64,000 nt of DNA from Mesorhizobium sp. WSM3859 (GCF_002295065.1 NZ_NSGG01000015.1:1-64000), one strand, 5' to 3'; positions 26,798 to 38,591 are shown, counted from the stretch's first letter. Notes: generated by a model not told the origin, from the letters alone. A program made the numbers and translations.

Positions 26798-27567
26798 GAG
26801 AAAGCGGCCTTGCCGATTGTCGGCGTCGACGGCATCCCGACCTCGCGCGGCTCGAGCATTCCCGAGCGAACGGCTTCGCGACCGGCTTCGACCGCCTTGC
26901 CGAATGCGCGCGCCATGCCGATGGGGTCGGCCGCCTTGGCGACCGCCGTGTTCAGCAGCACGGCGTCAAAGCCGTGTTCCATGACTGTTGCCGCATGCGA
27001 TGGCCTTCCGAGCCCTGCATCGACAATCAGTGGGACGTCAGGGAAATGCGCCCGCATCGAGCGCAGCGCCGTCATGTTGATCGGTCCGAGGGCGGAACCG
27101 ATCGGTGCGCACCACGGCATCAACACCCTGCAGCCCGCCTCCAGGAGCCGCTCGGCGACGACGAGGTCGTCGGTCGTGTAGGGGAACACCGCAAAGTCGT
27201 CCTCGCACAGGATGCGCGCGGCTTCGACCAGGCCGAACACGTCCGGCTGCAGCGTGTCGTGATTGCCGATCACTTCGAGCTTGATCCAGGTCGTGCCGAA
27301 CACTTCGCGCGCCATCTTCGCGGTCGTGACCGCTTCCTTGACGGAGTGGCAACCGGCGGTATTGGGCAGGACCCTCATGCCCAACGCGCGGATCAGCGAC
27401 CAGAAGTTTTCCCCGGCCCTGCCGCCTGCCATCTCACGGCGCAGCGAGACGGTCACCACCGACGTGCCCGACGCCTTAACCGCATCGGCGAGGATGGCTG
27501 GCGACGGATATTGCGCCGTTCCGAGTAGCAGGCGAGAGGGAAGCGTCGTCCCGAAAAGCTCCAGCAT
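26794..27567 (-). CDS. thiG: ThiG, thiazole synthase
   Basis: The 257-residue protein has LLLGTAQYPSPAILADAV, Schiff-base Lys96 in TWIKLEVIGN, and the phosphate-binding GLGRPSHAATVMEHGFDAVL. It builds the thiazole ring from DXP, ThiS-thiocarboxylate and dehydroglycine. ATG 27567 was chosen because the protein starts LELFGTTLPSR as in homologues; the longer frame overlaps thiS. It follows thiS by 2 bp. Confidence 0.94.
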   Translation of the reverse strand: MLELFGTTLPSRLLLGTAQYPSPAILADAVKASGTSVVTVSLRREMAGGRAGENFWSLIRALGMRVLPNTAGCHSVKEAVTTAKMAREVFGTTWIKLEVIGNHDTLQPDVFGLVEAARILCEDDFAVFPYTTDDLVVAERLLEAGCRVLMPWCAPIGSALGPINMTALRSMRAHFPDVPLIVDAGLGRPSHAATVMEHGFDAVLLNTAVAKAADPIGMARAFGKAVEAGREAVRSGMLEPREVGMPSTPTIGKAAFS

Positions 27568-27569
27568 CG

Positions 27570-27767
27570 CTAGCCTCCCTGCATGGGCGAGAGGATTTCG
27601 ATCCGGTCGCCGTCGCTCAACTGGAACTCCGCCCGATGGGCTTTGTGCACGAGGTCGCTGTTGACGGCCGTTGCCAGCCAATCGCCCTCGTAGTCGAGCG
27701 CGGCAAGCAGTTCCGCCAGCGTGGTGGCGGCAACCTCATGCGCTTCGCCGTTGACGATCAGTTTCAT
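27570..27767 (-). CDS. thiS: ThiS, sulfur carrier protein
   Basis: The 65-residue ubiquitin-like protein starts KLIVNGEAHEVAATTLAELL and ends DRIEILSPMQGG, the Gly-Gly tail being the thiocarboxylate site. It donates sulfur to ThiG. Its start lies 32 bp inside the end of thiO. Confidence 0.94.
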   Translation of the reverse strand: MKLIVNGEAHEVAATTLAELLAALDYEGDWLATAVNSDLVHKAHRAEFQLSDGDRIEILSPMQGG

Positions 27768-28732
27768 GGGTAGACTCCACGGGTTCGTCGTGTCTGAAGA
27801 CAAATTCGGCTGCTTGCCGCGCCATGGCGGGCGCAAGGAGAAACCCATGGCGATAAAGCCCGTTGATCGCGACGGTGCCTCCGCTCGTTTCGACGCGCGG
27901 CAGATTGTCGGGAAAAGCCGGACGGACCCCGACACCGGTTTCAAGGATCTCGGCCTCGCCGAACGCCGGATGGAGCGCGCAGGCCGCGCCGAGCAACTCC
28001 ATCGTCGAACGGACCGTGATCGGTCCCCCGGACTGGCTTTCGATCATCGTCGCGCCAACCATGAAATGGTGGTCGGCGCGCGGCACGACGTAGAGCGGAA
28101 AGCGCGGATGAAGCAACCGGACCGGGCGCGACAGCGAGACATCGGGTGTGCGCAGGATCAGCATCTCGCCGCGCACGCCGCGCAGTCTGCCGTCGGCCGC
28201 CGCGCTTCCCGTGCAGTCGATCTGATGGTCGAAACCGGAAACAGCTTGAGCGTCGGTGCCGAAACGGAATTCGACCCCATGGCTATGAGCTTCTCATGAA
28301 GAGCCGCCATGGCCTGCCGGGGGTCGAGATGGGCCTCGTCGGCAAAGACCAGTCCACGGCGGAAACGGCCGGCGAGGTCGGACTCCAAGCGCACGATTTC
28401 GTCTTGATCGACACGCCGGTGACCCGTCGTGCGGCTGGCGAAGCGGTCGAGCTCGCCCGCATCGCGCGGCGCGGCCACGACCAGTGTTCCGGCCCGTGTC
28501 ACCTGGCCAGGCGTCGCCAGATCCCACCAGTCGGCGGCTCCGCGTCCGAGATCCAGCACCGGCTGTTCGGCGCGTTTACGCTCGCACCATGGCGCCAGCA
28601 TGCCGCCGGCGAACCACGACGCGTTGCCGCCCAGATCATGCCTTGTCTCCGCGACGGCCACCGCGGCGCCGCGGGTGGCGAGTTCGAAGGCTGCGGTGAG
28701 GCCGGCGATGCCGGCCCCTTGGATCAGCACCC

Positions 28733-28736
<4 letters not shown>
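27736..28736 (-). pseudogene. thiO: ThiO, glycine oxidase, broken by a one-base frameshift
   Basis: The N-terminal part (RVLIQGAGIAGLTAAFELA, FAD-binding) reads from ATG 28736, coupled to the thiC stop. It continues to LHEKLIAMG, where the frame is lost. The next frame carries on as VEFRFGTDAQAVSG, then LRGVRGEMLILRTPDV, and on to FAD contacts near INGLYRHGFLLAPA. The break is in a run of four C on the plus strand (28275-28278), where one base is missing. ThiO normally supplies dehydroglycine for ThiG. It may be a real mutation or a homopolymer sequencing error; without it the cell would need another dehydroglycine source. Confidence 0.85.
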
Positions 28737-30559
<1,823 letters not shown>

Positions 30560-30675
30560 CGTGAGGCTCCTTTGCTCATGCATTGGAGACCCAGTTCTGT
30601 GCCGGAAGGATGAAAAGACGCTTCGGTCGCCCTGCCGAAACAGGACCTCGGGCATAGACTCCCGCGAACCGCTTG

Positions 30676-30772
30676 CACCGTCCCTACGCCAGTATGAACT
30701 GGATCAGGTTCAACGGGTCACTGCGCCGCGAAAGCCAGCAGTATCTCAGTCCCTTGCCGGGACTCCCCTGGT
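30676..30772 (-). promoter_or_regulatory. TPP riboswitch (THI element)
   Basis: The minus strand shows the conserved CTGAGAT core (near 30744-30750), then ACCCGTTGAACCTGATCCAG and TACTGGCGTAGGGA, with P1-type pairing of CACC near 30772 and GGTG near 30676-30680. It lies about 115 bp upstream of the thiC start, and a TTGACA at 30809-30804 could be the -35 box. Thiamine pyrophosphate binding would shut down the thi operon. Confidence 0.93.
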
Positions 30773-30919
30773 GAATGCCTCAGTTGGGCAGGCGGGCCCT
30801 ATCTTGTCAAGCGCAGTGAAGAGGAATCGGCACACTTAACCTCATCGATCATCAACGCTTCCAATCGTCACCAAAGCCCGCTTAGGCAAAATGCATCGCG
30901 ACATTCCGGATCGCCTGGC

Positions 30920-32197
30920 TCAAAGACTAGTTGTCCGCCCGGCGGCACTGAAGCGCTCGATTGTATAGGGTTCGAGTGATATTGGCGGGTCACGCCCGGA
31001 CAGCAGATCGCCAACCAGTTTGCCCGTGGTTGGGCCTTGTGTGAGGCCGAGGTGACCGTGCCCGAACGCATACAGAATGTGAGCATGGGTCGCGGAGCGG
31101 CTGATGACCGGCAAGGTATCCGGGGTCGCGGGCCGGTGGCCGCTCCACACCATGCCGCCGTGGCCATCCAGGGCCGGGAGGTAAGCCTTTGCAAGCTCAA
31201 CCAAGCCTTTCGAGCGAGCAAAATTCGGGCTGGCTCGCAATCCTCCGAACTCGGCCGCACCGCCGATGCGTAAACCGATAGAGAGAGGTGTTGCCACGAA
31301 GTTGCGCTCTGCAAAGATCATCGTCCGGTTGAGTGCGATCTGGGGTGCAGCGATTGTGGTGTTGTAGCCGCGCTCGCTTTCGAGCAGGGCATTGTCGCCA
31401 AGCTGGCGAGAAAGTTCTGCCGACCATGCGCCGGCGGCTACGACAATTTTGGATGCGTTCAAAACAGAGCTGTCGGCCAGGGTAACCGTGCCGCCCTCGG
31501 GACTTGATGCGATACGAGAGACTTGGGCCGCAAGGACTCTCGCACCATTGGCCGTTAGCCAGGAGCGCAGACAATCGACCACCCGCTTTGGGTCGGAGAC
31601 GTGCGACCACTGAGGTGTTAAAATCGCGCTCTTGACCAGTGGGCCTAGCGCCGGCTCCAGTTCCCTGGCCTGGTCTCCCGATAGGTGACGAACCTCGATA
31701 CCAAGCCTTTGCTTTGCTTCCCACCCGGGCGTGGCGGCATGCCAGCCTCTTTCGCTTTCGTAAACTGTGAGAGCGCCCTTCCGATGGAGGTGCCCGCTCA
31801 ATCCAATATCTGCAAGCAGAGGAACAAGGTCGCGGTAAACCCGATGGTTCAGCGCTGCAAGGGCTCGCGAAATCCGCTGCACCTCTGCCGGCGATCCAGC
31901 CCGCGCGAAGTTCCACAGCCATGGGAGCAGCCGCGGGATATGAGTCATCCTCAATGACAATGGGCCAAGGGGATCAAGTATCCACCTGGGCACTCTTTTC
32001 CATAAACCGGGCACAGACGCTGGAAGTACCTCGGTAACAGCGATACATCCAGCATTGCCACAAGACGCTTTATCGCCTACCGGATCGCGATCCACGATCG
32101 TGACGTTAGCTCCGCGTTTTGTGGCATCGTAGGCGACACAGAGGCCAACAACCCCTGCGCCGACCACTATAATCGGACGGTTCGCCATTTCAATCAT
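30920..32197 (-). CDS. dadA: D-amino-acid dehydrogenase, DadA-like flavoprotein
   Basis: The 425-residue protein begins with a Rossmann FAD motif (IIVVGAGVVGLCVAYDATKRG), has the DRDPVGDKASCGNAG block seen in DadA proteins, and ends with YAFGHGHLGLTQGPTTG. DadA enzymes oxidise D-amino acids to 2-oxoacids with electrons going to the respiratory chain. The start is uncertain: ATG 32197 or 32188, both with weak ribosome sites. It lies 100 bp downstream of the porin on the same strand and may be cotranscribed. Confidence 0.82.
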   Translation of the reverse strand: MIEMANRPIIVVGAGVVGLCVAYDATKRGANVTIVDRDPVGDKASCGNAGCIAVTEVLPASVPGLWKRVPRWILDPLGPLSLRMTHIPRLLPWLWNFARAGSPAEVQRISRALAALNHRVYRDLVPLLADIGLSGHLHRKGALTVYESERGWHAATPGWEAKQRLGIEVRHLSGDQARELEPALGPLVKSAILTPQWSHVSDPKRVVDCLRSWLTANGARVLAAQVSRIASSPEGGTVTLADSSVLNASKIVVAAGAWSAELSRQLGDNALLESERGYNTTIAAPQIALNRTMIFAERNFVATPLSIGLRIGGAAEFGGLRASPNFARSKGLVELAKAYLPALDGHGGMVWSGHRPATPDTLPVISRSATHAHILYAFGHGHLGLTQGPTTGKLVGDLLSGRDPPISLEPYTIERFSAAGRTTSL

Positions 32198-32296
32198 GAC
32201 CGAGCAACCGTGAGCAAAACGGTGACAGATTGCGCTTGGCACCTCGTGATGATCGGGACTAGTCGCGCAATCGACCACCGAGAGAGTTTCATTCCA

Positions 32297-33457
32297 TTAG
32301 AATGAGCGTTGGAAACTGAGGATGCCGCCGACGCAATCTTTTTTGTCAGCCTTCGTCCAATTCACGTTCGAAGGGTCGACCATGCCGATGCCGAAATTGC
32401 CGTAGTGGCCGTAATCGATTTCGGCCGTCGCCGTGAAACCGGCAACGAGCGTGTAGACGACGTTTGCGGCCACACCATAGTTCTTGAACTGACCGCCCGA
32501 GACCTGAAGGTTGAACGAAGTTTTCTCGTCGAGTGTGTAAGTGGAGCCGGCCCAGAAAGCCCAGTTGCCGCTCCAAGTTTTATAGAAGCCGCGACCGTGA
32601 GCGCCGATTGCATTGGTTGGATCATCGTTGATAACGCCGATGGAGCCATAGCCGAACATTCCGAATAGCGACAGGTCATCCGTGACGTTGACATCGACGC
32701 GGATCTTGCCGGCCAAAGCATCGTGGTTGCTGTCTCGAGCGATTACGCTGGTGATCGCGCCCCAGCCCTGCGTTTGTTTTACGCCGAAGACGACGTGCGG
32801 AACATGGCTGTCGATAGTACCGACTACACCCGACCCTTGTTCAAGTGAAACCAGAGCCGAAAAGCCATTATCAGCATCGAAGTAATACTGGGCCACGTTG
32901 GTATCGAAGTCGCCGTACGGAACGAGTGCGTTATTGAGGACGTTCCCGGCGTAGCCTGTAAGCGTGTCGAAGGCCGAATGATCCTTACCAACTCGCAGGC
33001 CACCAAGCTGGATCCAGGCGGAAGTCAATTTGACGCCGCTGTTGAAGCCATAGTTCTGAGGGGTGTCCGGGCCTGGATAAGCGTTGCGGTTGCCGAAATT
33101 CACGCCGTTTTCAGTGTAGGTCTTCAGTGCGCCGAGTTCGGTCTCCTGGCGCGTCCAAGTTTTGAACGTGAAACGCGTCTTGTTTCGCCAGGTGCCCTGA
33201 GCCTCGCCAGTTCTCACATCGGTGGTTCTTGCCCCGTCATACGATCGGACATCGCCGAGGCCGACGTCGTAACGGATGTAGCCCCCGATGCGCAGGCAGA
33301 TCTCAGTGTCGGGGATATGGAAGTAACCCGAACCGTAGACGTCGCAGATCTTGACGTATTCGGTCGGGTCCGACGCAGAGATTTCTTCCGCCGCGCAAGC
33401 GACGGAAGCGGAGATCAGGCCTGCAACTGAGCCAAAAAGAAGGCTGCTTACCTTCAT
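32297..33457 (-). CDS. Outer-membrane porin, Omp2b/alpha-proteobacterial type
   Basis: The 386-residue protein has a signal peptide (KVSSLLFGSVAGLISASVACA) followed by YVKICDVYGSGYFHIPDTEI and CLRIGGYIRYDVGLG, the standard start of this porin family, then alternating beta strands and a C-terminal Phe (LSFQRSF), the outer-membrane sorting signal. It should form a trimeric diffusion pore. ATG 33457 places the signal peptide correctly; the frame extends 11 codons further without support. Confidence 0.93.
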   Translation of the reverse strand: MKVSSLLFGSVAGLISASVACAAEEISASDPTEYVKICDVYGSGYFHIPDTEICLRIGGYIRYDVGLGDVRSYDGARTTDVRTGEAQGTWRNKTRFTFKTWTRQETELGALKTYTENGVNFGNRNAYPGPDTPQNYGFNSGVKLTSAWIQLGGLRVGKDHSAFDTLTGYAGNVLNNALVPYGDFDTNVAQYYFDADNGFSALVSLEQGSGVVGTIDSHVPHVVFGVKQTQGWGAITSVIARDSNHDALAGKIRVDVNVTDDLSLFGMFGYGSIGVINDDPTNAIGAHGRGFYKTWSGNWAFWAGSTYTLDEKTSFNLQVSGGQFKNYGVAANVVYTLVAGFTATAEIDYGHYGNFGIGMVDPSNVNWTKADKKDCVGGILSFQRSF

Positions 33458-34346
33458 TTCTGATCTATGTTTAAAGTCTAAATGTGGCACAAAAGGTACT
33501 TCCTGCGTGTTGAAGTTAGAAAGTGGCCGTTTGCAACATTTAATTCGAAATAAGAATCGCTAACGACGATAGATTTATGAAATAAACAACTGTGCTTGGT
33601 CGCCAACTGCCATACAAGGTGAGACTCGGCCTATGTCAGGCTCAAGGGAAGACAGAACGCCTGTTGCCTTGCTTCCAGCAGCTCAGCCAAACACATTCAT
33701 TTAGGAGTCAGCACTTCTGAACGAAGCTATTATTTATCTCTGCTATTTGTGGGTTGCCGGCCGGGTTAGATGCAGAGCAGCAAGGGACGTGCCATACTGA
33801 AGAGGTAGCTCGCGGGACACTTAAATGCCCGGCAACTTCGTCTCTTCTTTTGCTTTTGGGGGTCAGGCAGAGCACGAAAGCTGCGGTTTCGGACACGCTT
33901 CGTATGTTCGATATGTGACACTTTCGTTCGATACCGTCAGCATTTTGTTCGCTGTGAAGCCTCGGGTCGAGATACCATGCTGCGTCCGCCGCTCGGCTGT
34001 CAGGCGGGAGCCCCGCTGCCGCATCTGAATGGTGCCAAGCACGGCCCGTTTGCAGCGGCGCAGACCAATTCTCGGCGCAGGTCTCTGAGCCGCAACGCGC
34101 TGACTGAAGGGCACGCTCGACGGTGATGCTGATCGTCTTGTGCGCAGGCGGCGCACCAGCGCGGAGACCCATGTCAAGCGCCGCCTCGAAGCTAGCCCAG
34201 CACAGACCGTTCCTGCGCCTCGAGGCCCGCCGCGGCATGGTATTCGCGAGAGAGCGACTTACGCATAGCCTCGTCTGCTGGTGATGCGGCCTTCGCGCTG
34301 CTCGCGGCAGCTCCCAATGCACGATGCGGCCGTCTTGGTGATCACG
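33458..34346. other. About 0.9 kb without a supported gene
   Basis: The AT-richer part (33470-33720) is the porin promoter region. A 204-codon minus-strand frame (33708-34322) and overlapping frames show no motif, and neighbouring frames contain similar fragments with stops. It looks like decayed sequence. Nothing else seen. Confidence 0.45.
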
Positions 34347-35993
34347 TCACCTCGGAGGACGAGAAACGATTGTCGAGGCACGGGTTCGAGCTGCCTCAGT
34401 CGTTCGTTCGATCGAAAGCACTGTTTGCGGAGGACGCTCTCCATCATGCAGTGCCAAGAGACGCTGGCTGACTTCCTTATCCGCTGCCGTGAGCCGATGA
34501 TTCAGGCGAAGAAAGTCCATCCAGGTTGGCGTGCGGAATGTCTCTGTCCAAATCGAAGGCGCTTGAAGATTGCGCTGGAGTGTCCAGTTTCGCGCCCCGG
34601 CACGGCTCTGAACATGGCGCCTTGCGCGCATGTAACCCAGAAAGGCCTCGATATTCTCTTCGGATATAAGATACTCGACCTTGACCACTATGGGACCACT
34701 CCTGGGCTTCAACTCGAGTGCCAGCTCCGGCGGATGAAAACCCGAACTCTCCTGATCCGTTTCTTCCCATGGACGGACCGGCAACACAATTCCCGCAGCT
34801 GCAACGAGCAACAGAGCGCCCGCGGCACCCTCCAAAGCCCAGCCTAAGGAGTAGATCTGTGCGACAGTACCCCAGATCCAGCTGCCGGCCGCCATCCCGC
34901 CTGCGCTCAAGGCGTAGTAGATCGACAGTGTGCGGCCAACCACCCACCTTGGGCTTGCCAGCTGAACCGACACGTCAATGCCCGTCCAGATGATAAGCCA
35001 ACCCGCGCCACCAAGTGCCAGCGAAATGGCCGCGACAGCGACTGACGATGTGAGGGCAAGGGAAAGGCAACATGCTGAACAAGCAACAGAGGCGAACGAC
35101 ACCAGCCTGTCTTGAGACGTGATCCGCCTTAGAAAGCTATTGCTCATGCCGGCGATGAAAGCACCCATGCCGAAGCCCGCCAGCAAGATGCCATAGATGA
35201 TTGGGCCGCTTTTCAGCTGATCCCGGACCACTAGAGGGAGCAGCGCAAGGATGGAGATGCTTGCCAACCCGAAAAGGGCTGCACGGGCAATCGCTGCCCT
35301 GATTTCCAACGACATGAGCGTGAAGCGGACTCCATCATGAATTGCCATCGTCATTCGCTCACGCGGGAGAGGTGACGTGCGAACATCCCATGTGGTGCGC
35401 CATATTGCGGTTAGCGGCGCCAGATCACTCAGCGCTGCCAACCCGAAAGCGGCCAGCGGTCCAAAGAATGCCAAGACCACGCCACCCAAAGCCGGACCAA
35501 CGCTGCGCACAATGTTGTATCCGACAGACATAAGCGTCACCGCGGCCGGGATATCGCGCTTGTGAAGTATATCGCCAACAGAAGCGTGCCAGGCCGGATC
35601 ATTCAAGGCAAAGCCGCAGCCTGCCAGGAAGCCTAATCCGAGAATTAACCAGGGACCTGCAAATCCCAGGCCCACGGAAATCATCAGCGTCGTTGACGCC
35701 AATGCTATCAGGCAGTGCCCCGCAAACATCACCCATCGGCGGCTGAAGTTGTCGGCGATGGCTCCGGCCAAGATCGAGAGAAAGAACACCGGCAACGTCG
35801 ATGCGGCCTGCACAAGTGCAACCATCAGATCCGAAGCGGAAATCGTGGCCATTAGCCAACTGATGGCGACCGTTTGCACGAGCCACCCGAGGCTGGATAT
35901 TTGCGTGGCCGTCCAGATCGAGCGAAACACCTGGTTTCGAAATGGAGCGAGCGTTGTTGAGATAGGCAGATGAGCATTTTTTTCGGACTGCAT
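34347..35993 (-). CDS. MFS exporter of the EntS/MFS_3 type with C-terminal extension
   Basis: The 548-residue protein has about 12 hydrophobic segments; FRNQVFRSIWTATQISSLGW at the start and the ADNFSRRWVMFAG loop fit the MFS_3 (DUF894) family. After the last span (LLLVAAAGIVLPV) comes a hydrophilic tail of about 130 residues (VVKVEYLISEENIEAFLGYM and onwards), also usual in this subgroup. Substrate unknown; siderophores and drugs are family examples. GGAAGGCG lies upstream of ATG 35993. Confidence 0.85.
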   Translation of the reverse strand: MQSEKNAHLPISTTLAPFRNQVFRSIWTATQISSLGWLVQTVAISWLMATISASDLMVALVQAASTLPVFFLSILAGAIADNFSRRWVMFAGHCLIALASTTLMISVGLGFAGPWLILGLGFLAGCGFALNDPAWHASVGDILHKRDIPAAVTLMSVGYNIVRSVGPALGGVVLAFFGPLAAFGLAALSDLAPLTAIWRTTWDVRTSPLPRERMTMAIHDGVRFTLMSLEIRAAIARAALFGLASISILALLPLVVRDQLKSGPIIYGILLAGFGMGAFIAGMSNSFLRRITSQDRLVSFASVACSACCLSLALTSSVAVAAISLALGGAGWLIIWTGIDVSVQLASPRWVVGRTLSIYYALSAGGMAAGSWIWGTVAQIYSLGWALEGAAGALLLVAAAGIVLPVRPWEETDQESSGFHPPELALELKPRSGPIVVKVEYLISEENIEAFLGYMRARRHVQSRAGARNWTLQRNLQAPSIWTETFRTPTWMDFLRLNHRLTAADKEVSQRLLALHDGERPPQTVLSIERTTEAARTRASTIVSRPPR

Positions 35994-36239
35994 GACAATT
36001 GACGCCTTCCAGCGGCCGCTTATTCAATTCACGTCTGCCACTACTGCCGTTACGATGTTGATCAGTGGATCAGAAGGGCCGACATATCGATTAGGATGAC
36101 TTCATCGCAATGAGGAGGGTGCGCATGAGCTCGGATAACTCCGCTTTCCTGGACTGGCGCCAACCACGTCTCGCCCAGCAAGGAAGCCTCCGATCGTCGC
36201 TGCTCGACAAGAATCGTCTGCAGGGTGATCGCTCTTGTT
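35994..36239. other. Intergenic region upstream of the MFS gene
   Basis: No gene is supported. Together with the panD remnant it fills the space between the MFS gene and bioZ. Confidence 0.4.
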
Positions 36240-36286
36240 CACCTAGCCAGCGCCCATGTAACTTGCCGGCGAGTAATTTTTCGCAT
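36240..36286 (-). pseudogene. panD: panD 5' remnant downstream of bioZ
   Basis: The minus strand starts ATGCGAAAAAT and, after one inserted base, encodes LAGKLHG, matching the start MRKIVAGKLHG of the intact panD at 56137. The spacing from the bioZ stop (57 bp) is close to that between the bioZ remnant and panD in the second cluster (45 bp). Downstream the similarity fades, so only the first dozen codons are recognisable. Confidence 0.5.
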
Positions 36287-36342
36287 TGGGCCCGTGTTGC
36301 TAGTGTCATTCGTGACCAATCCTGTTCATGGCCGTCGTACCG

Positions 36343-37326
36343 CTAAATTCCGAGGATGAGGGCGCCTCCGGTGAGGCCGGCACCCGCTGCCGCCAAAAGC
36401 ATTTTCTCGCCCTGCCGAAACGGTTCCGTTTGATGAGCCAGCGACAGAGACAGCGGGATCGTCGCGGCGGAAGAGTTGCCATATTCGGCGATCGTCTTGA
36501 CGATTGCGTGGCCTGCTATGTTGAGGTTCCGTCCGACGGCATCGAAAATGCGGGCATTGGCCTGATGTGGCACGAACCGATCGATGTCCTGCGGACGCAT
36601 TCGGGCAGCAGTGAGTGCGTCCTGCGAGCATGCGGTCATCATCTCCACCGCCTTCGCAAACACTTCACGGCCGTCGGTGATCGTCATCCGTGTCTGCTCA
36701 AGGTCGAGGTCGCCATGGAACGGCGTGTTGCTTCCGCCGGCGGGAATCTGGATCAGCCCGTAGCGCGAGCCGTCCGAATCCACCGATGCGCCGAGAATGC
36801 CCCGGTCGGGGTCGTCGCACGGACCAATCACCACGGCGCCGGCGGCATCGGCAAACAGCACGGCGCTGGCGCGCTCGGCGGGATTGATGCGGCGACTGAG
36901 GATGTTGGCGGCGATGACAAGGCTCGCTTTGCCGTGCAGGCGAGTGAAGCCGTCGGCGAACACCAGCGCATAGATGAAGCCGGCGCAGGCGCCGGTCAGG
37001 TCGATCGCGCCGGATCGCCCGAGCTCAAGCCGGTGTGCGACCAGCGGCGCGCTTGGTGGCAGAAGGTGATCGGGTGTCGAGGTGGCGAGCAACAGCAGGC
37101 CGATCTCTCTCCGGTCGATGCCGGCGTTCGCCAGCGCCATGTCGCCGGCAAGGGCGGCAAGTCCCGACAGCGTGTCTTCGTCCGCTGCCCAGAAGCGCGA
37201 CCGTATCCCGGTACGGCGCTCGATCCAGCCGGGTTCTAGTCCGAGACGGTCTTCGATTTCCGGGTTCTCCACCTTACGCGCCGGCGCATGGTGACCGAAC
37301 CCGAGAATGCACGACGATCTGCTCAT
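36343..37326 (-). CDS. bioZ: BioZ, 3-ketoacyl-ACP synthase III-like enzyme of biotin synthesis
   Basis: The 327-residue FabH-type protein shows the catalytic triad: Cys in LTGACAGFIYAL, His in FVPHQANARI and Asn in YGNSSAAT. BioZ of rhizobia supplies a pimeloyl-type thioester for biotin, and its place at the end of bioBFDA supports that over a fatty-acid FabH. ATG 37326 overlaps the bioA stop by 4 bp. A panD remnant follows. Confidence 0.9.
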   Translation of the reverse strand: MSRSSCILGFGHHAPARKVENPEIEDRLGLEPGWIERRTGIRSRFWAADEDTLSGLAALAGDMALANAGIDRREIGLLLLATSTPDHLLPPSAPLVAHRLELGRSGAIDLTGACAGFIYALVFADGFTRLHGKASLVIAANILSRRINPAERASAVLFADAAGAVVIGPCDDPDRGILGASVDSDGSRYGLIQIPAGGSNTPFHGDLDLEQTRMTITDGREVFAKAVEMMTACSQDALTAARMRPQDIDRFVPHQANARIFDAVGRNLNIAGHAIVKTIAEYGNSSAATIPLSLSLAHQTEPFRQGEKMLLAAAGAGLTGGALILGI

Positions 37327-38591
37327 GACCTCGCCCCGAAACGTTCGCCGGCCTCCTCGATGGCGTTGTAGAGCCCGTCGAGCTCGTCGCCGGTGATGCA
37401 ATAGGGCGGCAGAAGATAGAGGACATTGCCGAGCGGGCGCACGAGCATGCCGCGCTCGAGGAAGAATGCACGCAGTTTTGGCCCGATCTCGGCCAGATAG
37501 CCGGCCGAGCCGGTGCGCAGATCGAGGGCCGCGATCGTGCCGGTCACCCGGCTGTCGGTGAAGTAGGGATTGGGCCGAAAGCGTTGAAGTCCGGCAGCCT
37601 GCCTCGCGCTCAAGGTCGCAATGCGCTCGGCCACCGGCTCGTCGCGCCAGATCTCGACATTGGCGAGTGCGGCCGCGCAGGCAATCGGATTGGCGGTGTA
37701 GGAGCTCGAATGAAAGAAGGTCTTCCTCCGGTCCTCGGAATAGTGAGCCTGGAAGATGGCGTCGGTGGCAAGCGAGGCCGCCAAAGGGATCACGCCGCCG
37801 GTCAAGCCCTTCGAGGTGCACAGGATATCAGGAGAGATGTTCGCCTGCTCGCAGGCAAACATGGTTCCGGTGCGTCCCCAGCCGGTCATCACCTCGTCGG
37901 CGATCAGCAGCGTGCCGGAGGCCTCGGCGATCCTCTTCAATTCGCTGAGAACCCAGGCCGGGTACATTAGCATGCCGCCGGCGCCAAGCACGAGCGGCTC
38001 GACGATCAGCGCGGCGGCGTGCCGGTCGCGGGAGACTGCCTCGAACCGATCAAGCGTCTCTTGCTCCCGCCCGGCGACGGGGAACGGGATGGTGTCGACC
38101 TCAAACAGCAAGGGCTCGTAGGCGGCGTTGAACACGCCGCGGGCACCGACGCTCATCGTGCCGATCGTGTCGCCGTGGTAGCTGTGCTCCATGACGACGA
38201 TGCGCGAACGCGGTGCGCCGAGGTTGCGGAAATAGCCAAGCGCCATCTTCAAAGCGACTTCGACGGCGGTCGAGCCGCTGTCGGAATAGAACACCCAGTC
38301 GAGGCCGGGGGGAGTGAGGCCGACAAGCGCCTCGGCCAGTCGTTCGGCCGGCTCGTGGGTGAAGCCGGCAAAGATGATCTGATCAAGGGCAGACGCGGTC
38401 GTCTCGATAGCCTTCATGATGCGAGGATGACGGTGGCCATGGGTGACGACCCACCAAGAGGAAATGGCATCCAGGATGCGCGCGCCGTCGGCCTTGTGGA
38501 GATAGGCGCCTTCCGTCAGCACGATTTCAGGGATGGCTGTTTCAAGCGCGTGCTGGGTGAACGGATGCCAGACATGGGACCGCAGCATCAT
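37323..38591 (-). CDS. bioA: BioA, adenosylmethionine-8-amino-7-oxononanoate aminotransferase
   Basis: The 422-residue class III aminotransferase opens SHVWHPFTQHA and has SSWWVVTHGH, the YSDSGSTAVEVALKMA cofactor loop, the ADEVMTGWGRTG block and PLP-lysine in CTSKGLTGG. It makes 7,8-diaminopelargonate from KAPA. ATG 38591 overlaps the bioD stop (ATGA); ATG 38588 directly follows. Confidence 0.95.
   Translation of the reverse strand: MMLRSHVWHPFTQHALETAIPEIVLTEGAYLHKADGARILDAISSWWVVTHGHRHPRIMKAIETTASALDQIIFAGFTHEPAERLAEALVGLTPPGLDWVFYSDSGSTAVEVALKMALGYFRNLGAPRSRIVVMEHSYHGDTIGTMSVGARGVFNAAYEPLLFEVDTIPFPVAGREQETLDRFEAVSRDRHAAALIVEPLVLGAGGMLMYPAWVLSELKRIAEASGTLLIADEVMTGWGRTGTMFACEQANISPDILCTSKGLTGGVIPLAASLATDAIFQAHYSEDRRKTFFHSSSYTANPIACAAALANVEIWRDEPVAERIATLSARQAAGLQRFRPNPYFTDSRVTGTIAALDLRTGSAGYLAEIGPKLRAFFLERGMLVRPLGNVLYLLPPYCITGDELDGLYNAIEEAGERFGARS

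Noticed and set aside
33708..34322. 204-codon minus-strand frame between porin and MFS genes
   Set aside because: No domain and no start signal, with similar low-information peptides in the other frames; treated as decayed DNA.
36328..37239. 303-codon plus-strand frame opposite bioZ
   Set aside because: It is antisense to bioZ with no motif or ribosome binding site.
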